Source of the DNA: Adineta steineri
Taxonomy: Eukaryota; Rotifera; Eurotatoria; Adinetida; Adinetidae
Assembly: GCA_905250115.1 (NCBI GenBank)
Contig: CAJNOI010000151.1
Location: 109,464-173,463, forward strand
Direction: 5' to 3'
DNA length: 64,000 nucleotides
Positions 1-16,020 of this stretch are shown one piece after another. The notes under the pieces are model-generated. The model was not told the DNA's origin. It ran no database searches and saw only the letters and a program-made list of their open reading frames with translations. Position numbers and translations under genes: made by a program. The first letter of the stretch is position 1. The number at the start of each line of letters is the position of its first letter.

Positions 1-3000
1 CTGTAGAACTATTATTTACACATGTTAATGAAAAATCGTTAAGTATTTGAACATTTCGTCTTGATGGGTATCGAAAATAGACGTGTTGAAATTCAATTCG
101 ACCTGTGATCTTGTTCTACAAAATATTTCAATATGTATATATAGAGAGAGAGAGACTGAGAGAGAAAATTTTTACTAAAATAATGCCCGAGTCATCATAA
201 GGATCAATTTGTGAAGTACGTTTGATTAATTTTAGAATTCGCATTGCAGCATGTGTCGCTTTAGAATAAGCTAAATTCTGCCCCGAGGTTTGACCAATTT
301 TTGCTACTGCAGTCAAGATAACTGCATAGATTCTTAAAATATATTAATTACAATTTTAAAACTCAATTTTGTTCTTTCTAAATTTCATACCTATATACAT
401 TTTGAAAAGTAATCTCGCCTTTTTGAACAAGCATACTACCATACGAAGAAGTTACAGCAATGATAAAGAAGCTCAAAGAATTAGCAACAGCTGCACCCAA
501 TGCTATTATATGTAGACGACATATATTTTTTCTAAATAAATACTTAATTATTTAGATGTAATACAAAAATCAATAATTTTATACTTGAATTCTTGATCAA
601 AAAATTGTTCATAAATGTTGATAAAATGATTTTCCTGATGAAGAGCAACTACAGTTCGAATATGTTTTATAGCTTCAGAAGCACACTAAATAGAATATAT
701 AAAGATGAAGTCAATATAAATATAATAGTTTTCTCTTTATGTCTATTTACCTTTCCACCTTGTTCAGAATATAAATCTTTATCTTGTGTTTTACTTATAT
801 TACCTTGTCTTTGTCCTTGTAATTTGCTTGAGAAGAATAGTATGGGTATGAAACATGAAAGAACTGAAGTCAATTTCCAACTAGCAATAAATCCTATAAT
901 AGAGCACGCTACTAATGCACTGAATCCTTGCATAAGAATACCGATACGAATTCCTGTTAATCCCTATAATATTCATTGCCGATTAATTATAGAACAAAGA
1001 TCTCTGCTATACTATTTGAACATACCTTAATAGCTGCTGTGTCTGATGCCAGACGTGTACTTAGAACATTAATAGAATTTTCTTTCATTTCATAATAACC
1101 TATTTCTTGTCGAAGTAAAGATGAAAATGTTAATCTACGCATGCGTGCTGTAAGTTCTTCACCAGATTTTCCAAATGCAGAATTTAGAATAATTTGACAA
1201 AGTGCACCAACAACACCGGCAAAGAAAATACTAAAGTTAAACATGTTCATTAATTGTTTCTGTTTATCTTTATTTGATTCAGCAAATGAACCATAAATTC
1301 CCGTAAATAAATATGCAAGTGCTGGTTGAATAACACCGAAAAGAAGGGATGCTATGCTACCAATTAAGATCCAATGCCATTCTGGTATGTTAAATTTTAA
1401 TATTTGAAACATCAATAATAAATGAAACTGTTTTTTTTGCTTTTTCTCCATAGAATCATCAATTTCTTTCTCTTCAATAGAGTCGTTCAATTCTCTAGTC
1501 TTTTCATGAATACCTAAAATAATATATAAACATATATCAAAACTATATGAAATAACTCACTTGATAATGTTCGAGTGTATGATTGCTTTATTTTAGTTTC
1601 TTCTTTCGTATCTATTTCAGATGATGATTCATAATGCTCGTCTGCTCCTTGTTTATTTACTAGTCCATAATAAAGTCCTTTGTTTTTCATTAGTTCATCA
1701 TGTGTTCCATATTCAACTATTTGTCCATCATTCAATCCAATAATTATATCTGCATTTCGAATAGTACTTAGACGATGTGCAACAACAATTGTTGTTCGAC
1801 CTTGTTTTGCATTATCTAATGCATCCTGTACAATTCGTTCACTTGTATAATCTATTTACATACATATATGAAATATTTCTTTAACTTCAGATATACAAAT
1901 ATATTAATTATACCTAATGCACTAGTTGCTTCATCTAATAGTAAGATCTTTGGATTCGAAATGAGTGCACGAGCAATAACAACTAACAAATATAATAAAA
2001 ATAAAAATCAGAAATTTTATATTATTAGATAATAATTCAAACCTCGTTGTTTTTCACCACCACTTAGTTTATCACCTGATATTGTCTTATAATTCTAAAG
2101 ATAATTCATGTAAATGAGAGGAGATATGAAAAACTTGATTTGATACTAACCTCAGGAAAATCCATAATAAAATTATGTGCATTAGCTAATTTGGCTGCAG
2201 CAATAACTTCGTCATCTGTTGCATCTAATTTTCCTAATCGAATATTCTCTTCAATTGATCCATCAAATAGAATTGGTTCTTGACTAACAATACCAATGTG
2301 TGAACGAAGCCATTGCACATTCAATGTTTTTATATCATGTCCATCAATCAATATTTGACCATTGTCTGGATCATAGAAACGTTGTATCAATTGAGTAATA
2401 GTACTTTCTAATTATATAAATAGAATATTTTTATTGGAGAAAATCCACGAGTACTTACTGCCACAACCGGATGCTCCAACTAAAGCAACCGTTTTACCAG
2501 ATGGTATTTTCATTGAGAAATTTTGTAAAATCTTAAATATAAAGAAAAATTTTAATCATTATAATGAGAAGAAATAGTCATACATAAGATTTTTGTCGTG
2601 TAGGATAACTAAATGTTATATCTTTAAATTCGATATCACCCTGGATTGTTTCTGGTTTCTTACCTTCGTCATCCGAAACATTAACTTTTGACTTCTAATA
2701 AATAGATCAATAGAATGTTTGCTATACAAGAATATGATCTGTAATTTACTCGTTCGATCATATCAAATACAAAACTTGCACTAGCTGACGCTTCTGCAAA
2801 CGTGTGAAAGCATGGGATAAATTGTGTTGCGAAAATTGTTGCAGTCTATTTAATAGAGTATTTCATTGATTTATTTATTTTATTCAAAAACAAATCAACG
2901 TACTAGACAAGCGTTCAATACCTAAATTATTCGAAAACAATCTAAGAAATCTATTTTAATATTACTAAACTTACCATAAATAATGCTCCAGGTGTGTAAT

Positions 3001-4559
3001 GCTGACTTTCAGTTCGTGCTAATTTGAAACCATACCAAAATGTTAATGTAACAGCTGAAACACCGATAAGTTGTCCAAGACCTTGACTTATACCCATGCA
3101 CAAACTTTTTTTAATTCCAACTTTTTTTGCTAAGAAAAGATTCTGACTATATCTATGTATGGAAAACAATCAATAGTTATAGATCAAATAATGATACAAA
3201 CCGTTCTTCCTCTTTCTGTTGACCATGAAATGATGTTACTGTTCGAATATTTCCTAATGCTTCTTCAGCAATTGATGATGCTAAACTATACGCTTTTATC
3301 TCTTTGACACTGTATTTAACAATTATCTATAATTAAAACAAATTTTTCAGTATATATAAAATAAAATCAATTTCTTATTGTTATATTACTTACTGAAATA
3401 GTTATTTTATACATAAGAATCATTAAAGGTGATACTGATAAAAAGACAAGTGACAATTTCCATCCGATTATCAAACCATATATAAGCACACAAATTGCTC
3501 TTGAAACTAGTTGCACAAAATCCGGTACTTTTTCACTAGAGAAAATAGATTCAATAAATCAAAACGTGTTATGTTCTTCATACTTGATGCCGTTTTTAAC
3601 TTTATCTAATAATGTAAAAACATACTTATCAACGAGAAAATCAACAAAAGTTATTAGTTATTTACCTAGATCATCATTAAGACGATTGTTCAATTCACCA
3701 ATGCTATGAATATCAAACCAACCGATTTCTTGACAAAGAATATTTCGAAAAAGTTTATAACTATACATATAAATATTTACAGTTATAAAATAAATTATAA
3801 ATTATCTTTTTTCTCTACCGAATACGTCGTATTTGTCTTTCAGCTGCAATCATCCAACTTGTCCATGCCATCCAATAAAGAAATAGACTTATACAACCAA
3901 TGACAATATAATTTTTGCTAATCGATTGTATAACATTATATGGTGATGTTATACTATGTTTATTAGATGAATAGATACCTTGACTAAAAAATCAAATTAA
4001 ACAATATTTCTTGAAAAATTACAATATCATTACCTTTTGTTTGTCATGCTATTATTGCCCATAAGAATGAGGTTATCAAGAAACTGGCGATTAAAATAAA
4101 ACATTGCTGCATAGAAAACTAAGAAAAGAATAATTTATCAATATTTTTCTCTTTTTTAGTCACTCACCACCAGTTGCCAATGCTTAAAACAAAAACAAAA
4201 AAAGAATTATTACATTTTTTAATAAAAATTATAGCTAACCAGCAACTGTTCCAATAATCATCAGAAGAATATCAATTTTGTCAGCAAACTTGAAAATTTC
4301 GAATAATTTTAATCGACGATTTGATGTATTCTTCGGTGGTTTTCTCGACTTTCTTAATAAACTATTCAATAATCAAATATTTTCACTTTCATTCTTTCAA
4401 TAAATAACAAAATGATACTAACGGAATTCCTGATAAAAAAGTGGATCGATGTTTTTTACTAGATGCTTTTGATATTGTTTCATTTTCAACCAAAAGGTTA
4501 CTCAATGCATTTTCCTTGACATCTACTTCTGAGTTATTATCATCATGAGGAGGTTCCAT
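1..4559 (-). CDS. ABCB-family full transporter (P-glycoprotein/MDR type), 3' end off window
   Basis: ATP-driven membrane exporter of lipophilic compounds, or a relative in subfamily B. The start at 4559 begins [14 protein letters not shown]. About two dozen exons run leftward with 45-70 bp introns. Visible in order: a hydrophilic N-terminus; TM domain 1 (about 4370-2760); NBD1, with Walker A GASGCGKST restored across the splice near 2460/2405, Q-loop region [12 protein letters not shown], signature LSGGEKQR (near 2070), Walker [11 protein letters not shown] (near 1940) and H-loop [13 protein letters not shown]; an acidic linker; TM domain 2 (about 1490-240). The last exon (120-1) opens NBD2 with [20 protein letters not shown] and then leaves the window, so NBD2 catalytic residues cannot be judged. 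All NBD1 catalytic motifs are intact. The exact family member and substrate cannot be assigned. A GA-rich microsatellite lies in the intron near 143-166. Family call is very secure; individual splice sites are read by eye. Confidence 0.93.
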
Positions 4560-4680
4560 TATGTATTCGTTTTAATATAAAAATATGATTTGAAATAGAT
4601 CTAAAAGATATATAAAAATATTTTCTCACCAATGAACATCGAAAACTGATGAAAAGTTTTGAAACTCATATGAAGTTTTA

Positions 4681-4700
4681 TCAGCTACCAGTGGCGTAGC
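4681..4700. repeat. hAT element left end: 8-bp target duplication plus terminal inverted repeat
   Basis: TCAGCTAC (4681-4688) is the target duplication and CAGTGGCGTAGC (4689-4700) the terminal repeat. The repeat is the exact reverse complement of 5490-5501. hAT elements make 8-bp duplications and often start with CAG. Confidence 0.85.
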
Positions 4701-5501
4701 GGAGGGGGAGGGGGCAAATGGGCAATTGCCCATTTCATTTGGAGATTCGCCTATTTTAATTTTTATTAATAAGCCTTAGCCCACTGAAATTTTACTTTTT
4801 AAAACTTTTTTATTTTGTTTTTTTGAATTAAACTGTAAATGTATTTATTTCTTTCGTTTGAAGCAGACATGCGCCTTTTGTTTGTTCGTTCTGTGAAGAA
4901 TTAAGAAAACAAGAAAAGAATCGCTTCTTGTATTTTAATTGTAAGTTTAGATAAACATGAATTTGATTTTATCGGGAAGACGCTAACCACGTAAAGGTAG
5001 AGAAGAATAGGTGAAAGAGAAGAAAAACAAAAGCACAGAGCAAGCCTGTATCAGCAGTTTCTGCTGAGAGAAGTTTCAGCCAGTTATTGAGAACTAAAAG
5101 TTATTGTCGATCTACAATGAAACAAAACAGGCTAAATACACTTGCTGCTGTTTACATTTATAACGATCCCGATATAAATCTAGATGAAATATTGAAATTA
5201 TATACACAAATAAATTCTTGTCGCTCTGATTTAGGTGTTTGAATTTGAAACATAAATGTTAGAAACAGAGACACTAAAATAGACTAAAAATACACATAAC
5301 TAGGGCTTAAGATCTCAGTTTAATGCATGTTTGATTAAAAGAACCTCGTTTTATTCGTTTGTGTTTTTTTTACGTTAACAATACCTTGCTGGGCCAACAA
5401 GCTTTGGCCTATCAATAAAAATCTTGCCCATTTTGCTCATCGTCTCTTTTCAACGCAGGAGAAGTTTGTCCATTAGTCTAAAAATCCTGGCTACGCCACT
5501 G
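4689..5501 (+). mobile_element. Non-autonomous hAT DNA transposon (813 bp)
   Basis: The ends are perfect 12-bp inverted repeats (CAGTGGCGTAGC / GCTACGCCACTG). They are flanked by TCAGCTAC on the left and TCAGCTAG on the right, an 8-bp duplication with one mismatch. The interior is too short for a full transposase, but 5033-5242 encodes the conserved hAT C-terminal dimerisation segment (see separate entry). The 5' part holds a G-run and weak homopurine tracts. I read this as an internally deleted hAT derivative that would need transposase from elsewhere to move. It sits about 130 bp upstream of the ABCB start codon, so it may influence that promoter. The near-perfect ends and duplications suggest a fairly recent insertion. 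Confidence 0.85.
5033..5242 (+). pseudogene. hAT transposase C-terminal dimerisation-domain remnant
   Basis: An open frame ending at TGA 5240-5242 reads VSAERSFSQLLRTKSYCRST followed by MKQNRLNTLAAVYIYND. This matches the conserved AERSFS-x-L-x-x-x-K-x-x-x-RSTM-x-x-x-RL-x-x-L-A signature at the C-terminus of hAT transposases (zinc-finger MYM/TTF-type relatives). About 65 residues are left; the RNase-H-like catalytic core and zinc finger are absent. It lies wholly between the element's inverted repeats. Confidence 0.82.
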
Positions 5502-5509
5502 TCAGCTAG
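5490..5509. repeat. hAT element right end: terminal inverted repeat plus target duplication
   Basis: GCTACGCCACTG (5490-5501) mirrors 4689-4700 exactly. TCAGCTAG (5502-5509) pairs with TCAGCTAC at 4681-4688. Confidence 0.85.
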
Positions 5510-7555
5510 ATCAAGTTGAATATATGGACAAAATCTAAGATCTACAGATTTCTTTTGTCAGCATTATCAAACAACTTGTATCATCATTGTTCATTTTATT
5601 TTAATGATGATGGTTAACAAAATGACTTCTTTTCACTGTATACAACAAATAATTACTAACAGAAATATCTAAATATTATTATAAAAAGCAACAAACATAA
5701 AAGTAAATTTGATTTGAATGTAAAACAGGTATCTTTTACATGAAGAGAAAGAAATTGTTCGTTATAGACGCATACGTCTATTAAGAACGTCAATAATACA
5801 GATTTATATCATATTTTCTTTTATTTCGTTGTTTTAGCTGAATGTATTGTTTTTAACTTGACAGATTACATATATCTATTGTCGTCAATATATTTTATAC
5901 ATAATAATACAAAAATATTGGGTTACTTTGTATTTTTATCACCAACAACATGATAATGTGTACATGCATGTTTCTTTCTTTTTTTTTATCCTCATCTATA
6001 CTCTCTGATATGCGTATACATATAATTCTTCTCCAAAATTTTATTGGATGAAAAAGTAGATAATTATCTTTGTTAAATTAACGAAATCTAAACTATCAAA
6101 AATTCTTTTTTTCTTTCAGTAAGCTACTAATCTGTTATATGTCACTGAACCAGTATAATAAAGAACTTGATGAACTTTAAATTGAATTTTGGCAATTTAT
6201 TCGAATCTATTTCAGATTCGAACAGAAATTTTATTAACATATTATCACAATCGTCTCAATCGAGTATGAGCAACAGACCGAAGTAAATGATTAAAAATAG
6301 ATTTAAATATATAAAATTAAACGATATATGCTATCGAAATGTTCTGTCATTTCAAAAAACAAATATCTCAAGGCGATTTCTTTTATCAATAATCATCACT
6401 TTTCTATATAATTCGAAATATATAACAAGATCAATTTTCAATAGTGTACCAATCCGTATTGATAATAATCTTCTTTTGATAGTCATTAGTTATTATATTT
6501 TATATTTGTACTCGAGCGAATACTTACTTAATTAATAGAAACTTGTATATCATTACAAAAGAATGGAGAATTAATCTGATTGGTAAACGAAATGAATATT
6601 GCAATGAGTGATGTTAGTTATACAATAACAACAATAGAATGTACATACACGAAAAAGTACAAGGATAAAAAAAATACGAACGTTATCATCATACAATAAA
6701 CTATTGTAATACGAAGAAATATCTTTAGTCGGTTATTTAAAGATAAAATATTCTTCGTGTTCAGAGAAAAAAATTTCTTTTTGCAATAAAAACTAATCTG
6801 AAATTTGTGTTAATCTTTATTTAATAATTAATAAAGTTAATGATTACTGTTCTATTTATTAAATTATTTGAAACATCATATTATATAGTATATTTTTTTT
6901 GAATAGAAAGAAATACTTGCAAGTATTGAGATAATTCTTGATGTTTGACTGCCAGTAAATGAAAAATATATTGATGGTGGGTGTGGATGAACATGAGTAT
7001 TATTTATCTTGTAGTCACAACCTTATTTATCCCATATCCACTCATATCCATAAAAATCTCGATATATATTCAGATGGTATAATGCATTTTTTATACAGCA
7101 TTGATCTTGGTGCTTGAATTTAAAATGTTAATATTATAAACATGAATACTAAAAATAAACTAAAATCATATCTAAGTCAGACTTCAGATCTGTGTCAAAT
7201 ACATTCTTTGATTCGAAGAACCTCATTTTATTTTTTTAACGTTATGTCCAGTTTGTTGAGCCCAAATCTTTTTGCCTATTAATAAAAGAACTCTCCTATT
7301 TTGCTCATTGGTCTAAAAATCCTAGTTGCACTACTGTTAAGCCATCTTAGATATATTGAATATTGATTTATTAGATGAAAACAACTTTTAAACATAAAAC
7401 GTTTCTATTTTTTCTTTAATAAATATATTGGTTTGTTAATAGTATTAAGATTGTTTTATTTGAGATGATAATAATAATAATGAAAGAAAAAGAAAACAAT
7501 ATTTTGTTTGTGAAATATCTATAAAAATTTCAATAGAATGATTTTAAAAGTTTAT
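5510..7555. other. Intergenic, AT-rich, no gene recognised
   Basis: No open frame with coding character was found. A short open stretch at 6287-6535 has no recognisable domain or splice context. The only structured content is the decayed transposon copy at 7105-7345. Confidence 0.6.
7105..7345 (+). mobile_element. Decayed second copy of the hAT element 3' part
   Basis: Blocks here follow the same order as 5230-5501. Both have GTGTTTGAATTTGAAAC-like text, then ACTAAAAATA, then AGAACCTCRTTTTATT, then a CCTATYAATAAAA block, then CATTTTGCTCAT-like text, and finally CTAAAAATCCT before a mutated terminus (AGTTGCACTACTG against GGCTACGCCACTG). Many substitutions and small indels separate the copies, so this is an older insertion of the same family. 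No matching left end was found. Confidence 0.65.
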
Positions 7556-9449
7556 TTATAATGTTTTATTTGATTGTAAATTAATTTCACAATATTTCCC
7601 CGTAAAATAATTTGTACAATGACAACGATTTTGTGTTGCTAGACATGTTCCATTATTTTGACAAACATTATTTGTTTCATCGCAAAATAAACTTTTTAAT
7701 TCACATTTCAGTCCACCAAAACCTTTTTCACATTGACATTGTCGTGTTATTGGATCACATGTTCCACCATGTTGACATTCATGTAAAAGACAATAAAGTT
7801 CTCCAGTTACATTAACACAACTATCAGCTAAACAAACTTGTTCAGGATATTGACATTGTTGTTCACCACATTTAACAATTTCATCACAATATCTTCCACC
7901 AAAACCCTGTTCACATCGACATATACCATCAGCACTTGTTGGTGATTCAAGACATGTTCCATTGTTCATACATGGATGTGAAGAACAAAATGATTGATTT
8001 AAATTTTCTGAACAATTTGAACCTGAATAACCATATGTACATAAACATTTAAACGATTGACTTGTACTTTCATGAACACATATACCATTATTTTCTTTAG
8101 AAAAAGAAAAAGAAAAAAACAAGATATGATTTGAATAAAATATTTCTTTTAACTAACCACATGGATTCGGTGCACATGGATGAAGTGGTATATCACAATA
8201 TGGTCCTGTAATATCTTTTGGACATAAACATCGTCCATATTTATTATCAATTAAAGCACATTTGCCTCCATTATTTTGACATTTCTTTTTACATGCTGTT
8301 GGTGTTATATATTCACAAAAAGGACCTGCATAATCAGGTGGACATAAACAAAATCCATCACCTGTATGATTTAATACAATACAAGTTGAACCATTTCGGC
8401 AAGGAGAAAGTGAACAAAATGTTCGTTGACGATATTCACATAGACGACCCGTATAACCTGGCTGACAAAGACACTGTCCATCAACACCGGATAATGGTAC
8501 ACATGTACCTACAAAATAATTCTTTTATTATAATTAAACATATTTTTTTTCATTAAAAACAAACCATTATTTCGACATGGATTTTCTTGACAAAAAGGAA
8601 CACGTTTTTCACAAAATTCTCCAACATATCCCGGTTCACAAAGACATATACCAGATGGTGCTTGAACTAAAATACATGTTCCATTATGTAAACATGGAGA
8701 ATGTGTACAAAATGTTGTATTTCGTAAATCATGTTCACAAAATGGACCAGTAAATAACATTGGACAAGAACATTTATATCCATCATTTGATACTAAATTA
8801 TATGGTAGAGATAGTTCTTTTTTATTGTCAATAATAAAAATAAATAATCTTACTATTATAACATGTTCCTCCATTTAAACAAGAACATTCTCCAAGATTT
8901 TCTTGACAATATTTTCCAGCATGTCTTGATGGACAAAGACACATAAAATCATTATTCGATGGAATCAATAATGAATTATCTTTAGGTGTTATTGGTGAAC
9001 ATAAACCTTGATTATAACATGGATTACTTTCACATGGTTTTTGAGTATAATTTAATTTTTCACATAATGAACCATGAACATACTATTTTAGATTTAATAA
9101 ATGACAATAAATTTAATATAGAAAAAATTAATCTTACAGGTATACAATGACAACTAAAAGTTAATTTTGAAACAAGTTCACATATTCCAGCTCGACATGG
9201 ATTTGGTTCACATGGATTTGTCCAATTTTGTAAATGAATATCTATTATATTCATATATATATATATATACATATATATATAAATTAGTTTAATACATACT
9301 TGATAAATGTAAAGTTCCAATTGTACGTCGAATACAAAGAAGAAATATTAAAACATAAGAGTGATTAATTGATAAATTTTTCCACCTAAAAATGTTTTTT
9401 TTTTCTTCTAATGTTAATTATATTAAAGAGAGATATCCTCTTACCGCAT
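7556..9449 (-). CDS. Secreted multi-EGF-repeat protein
   Basis: Extracellular protein of roughly 500 residues built almost entirely of about 11-12 EGF-like modules (six-Cys pattern, e.g. NPCRNNG, CLCEPGYVGEFC, CLCPPDYAGPFC, CEKGFGGLKC). There are seven exons. The coding start is probably a 5-nt exon (ATGCG, 9449-9445) spliced to sequence encoding WKNLSINHSYVLIFLLC, which together give a plausible signal peptide. EGF modules follow in exons near 9235-9140, 9080-8875, 8850-8565, 8510-8160 and 8100-7556. One module near 7870-7800 is atypical (CGEQQCQYPEQVC). The C-terminus (YCEINLQSNKTL, stop 7556-7558) has no transmembrane helix, so the protein is probably secreted; Notch, Delta or Crumbs-type anchoring is not supported. 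The ligand or partner is unknown. The domain call is strong; the first exon is an inference from splice phase. Confidence 0.88.
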
Positions 9450-11855
9450 TGTTCTTCTATTGCAAATGGATTGAGATGACTATGTGATGGTCATTTATTC
9501 GATTGTTGATTTGGAGAAAGAGAAGAAAAAAACGAAAAGAAAGAGATACAAATGTCTCGACAATATTGTTTGATCACTTGCACTGTATATTGTCTGTATG
9601 TGACCTTTTTTCTTTGTTTTATAACCAACTAATTAGGATGAAAACGACTAAACAAACTATCAAACGGAAGACAATGAACATAAGCCCAGTGCTAACGAAA
9701 TTTTACTTCGACATCGATCTCATCGGATAAGACAATGACTAACAACTAAAAACATTCAAAAGAACGTCAATGATCAAATATAGCCCACATTATTGAGACA
9801 TTTTTTTTCATCTAGTTTATCCCTTGATCAAATGATTAACATAACTTTAAATGAGTTATTTTCAAATTTTACTATCATTACATATGCGCAATTTCTATTT
9901 CTAGTTTCATCACATTTTCTATGAATAGAATTGCATCTACTTCAATTTATAAAAATCAGTAGAGCGCAAAAGAAATGAACAGTGTAGAGATTAAAAATTG
10001 ATTTCAATTATTTAACTCTCAAATTGTCAATTGTCTATCTATCACATGATATTCTTCGAACAATAATATATCCACCTATATATTGTTTAATTTCGTTTGA
10101 AGATATATGAACAATTTATACTATATAGAATCTAGACAATGTCTTATTTACATGTCTACGTTATTTTCACATACATATTGTAAGCTACAGTAATAGAAAA
10201 AAAAAGATAATGCACGAAGAGAGTAACTAATTGACATATTAATGCTGAAAAGATATTTGAACAATAGTAGATTTACAAATTCTTTTTTTAATTAATTTTA
10301 ATATAAATCATGTTGTGATTAATAGATAATATTTTGTTTAAAAATCTCATTGCTTCTCTATATATTCATGTGAGATTATTATCTTTTGTATTAACATCAT
10401 TATCATTTACGAAACGTATATGTGAGGAGAGAAATAAATAGAATAAAGAACAGTTCATCCTCTTTCACTACATGGAGGCTTACGAGTAAAGAATTGTAAA
10501 TATCTTATATAACACAATATGATGTGATCATAATTTTTATCGTATATTTTATCAAATGTGATCAATTACAGCTGTTCTCATATTTAGTCTTGTAAATTAA
10601 AGTTTCTGTAGATTTTTTTAAGTTTAAAAATTAACGTTCGATTTATATATGAAACGTGATTGCAATGAAAGACAAGTTCAATAAAACTATTTTATCAATG
10701 CTTTTAGAAGAATTATAGAAAAGTACGTTTACAGCGAAAATGATTATCTCATTATTATTGTGATATAACATGAGATTTATGAAGGATTTAAGTCTCTACA
10801 CACGTGACATTGAAGAACTAAATGCAACTAATGGATTAGTACGAAGGCAAATTTCATAATCACGATAGAATTTCTCAATTATTTAGAAATCGTAAACAAT
10901 ACTGTCACATATCATGTAAATCGAAGATGAAAGATTTTCTTCTATATTTTTGAATGTTAATTCTAAATCTTATTTAAGATTGATTTAATTGATTAACATA
11001 TAAATGATTACATTGAGATATTTATTTCTAATAATTGTGAAAGAAGAGCTTTGATAATAATATTATTTTTATTCTATTTCATCTACAAATAAGAAAAATC
11101 TAAAATACTATGTAATAGACACGTGATTATTCATTCGAGTAATTGTTTTTTTTATATAAAACGTATAAAAAAACGTACTTAAATTGAGAAAAACAAGATG
11201 ATATCTTATTTCATCGATTTATTATATTTTAATAGAACTTCGTCGAAATATTAATTATTCTTAGTTCTTTTTTTGTCTAAATCAATAAAATCAATATTTC
11301 TATTGTTGGAACTTCCTGTAAAGTCATTAATAAATAATTATTTTAGTAAATGAAGATGGAAAAATAATAGTTATTATTTTTATATAGACTGTGAGAAAAA
11401 AAATAGTATTTTTTTGTTGTAAATAAAAGTAGTAAGCAATGCTCTTTTGTATTTTTCTCAGTGATCCGTTTTATATCCTTCATTTGTTCTCAATTAAAGA
11501 AAAGAAGAAAAAAAAAACGAGTAATTGTGAATGATTTTTCGTTTGTGGTTATTTGAATAGAGAAATGTGATTAACATTTGTTCTAGATATAAATGTAAAA
11601 ACAACGATCGATTTATTCGAGGGCACGAAAACCTATTCTATGCTTATACATCTGGTGCAATTCTGTGAATTTTTTTCAATAAAAAAAAATCAATATTTGA
11701 TCAAACATTGATATAGATAATAAAGACTAAAGTACATAACATATCGATAAAAAAAAGAATCAGTATGAAGTGAGAAAAAAAAATAGTATTCGTTAAAAAT
11801 TGACTTTTATACATGAAGAAAAAAAAGAAAAAGAAGAATATCCATCGTTCTACCC
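9450..11855. other. Intergenic, AT-rich, no gene recognised
   Basis: This 2.4-kb stretch has many short A/T runs and no convincing coding exon on either strand. It separates the divergently transcribed EGF gene and cation pump and probably contains both promoters. Confidence 0.55.

Positions 11856-16020
<4,165 letters not shown>

Noticed and set aside
6287..6535. 82-codon open frame in the intergenic region
   Set aside because: No domain, no splice context and composition like surrounding AT-rich DNA.
7612..8556. His/Val-rich plus-strand frames opposite the EGF gene
   Set aside because: Antisense to Cys/Gly-rich EGF exons; no independent support.
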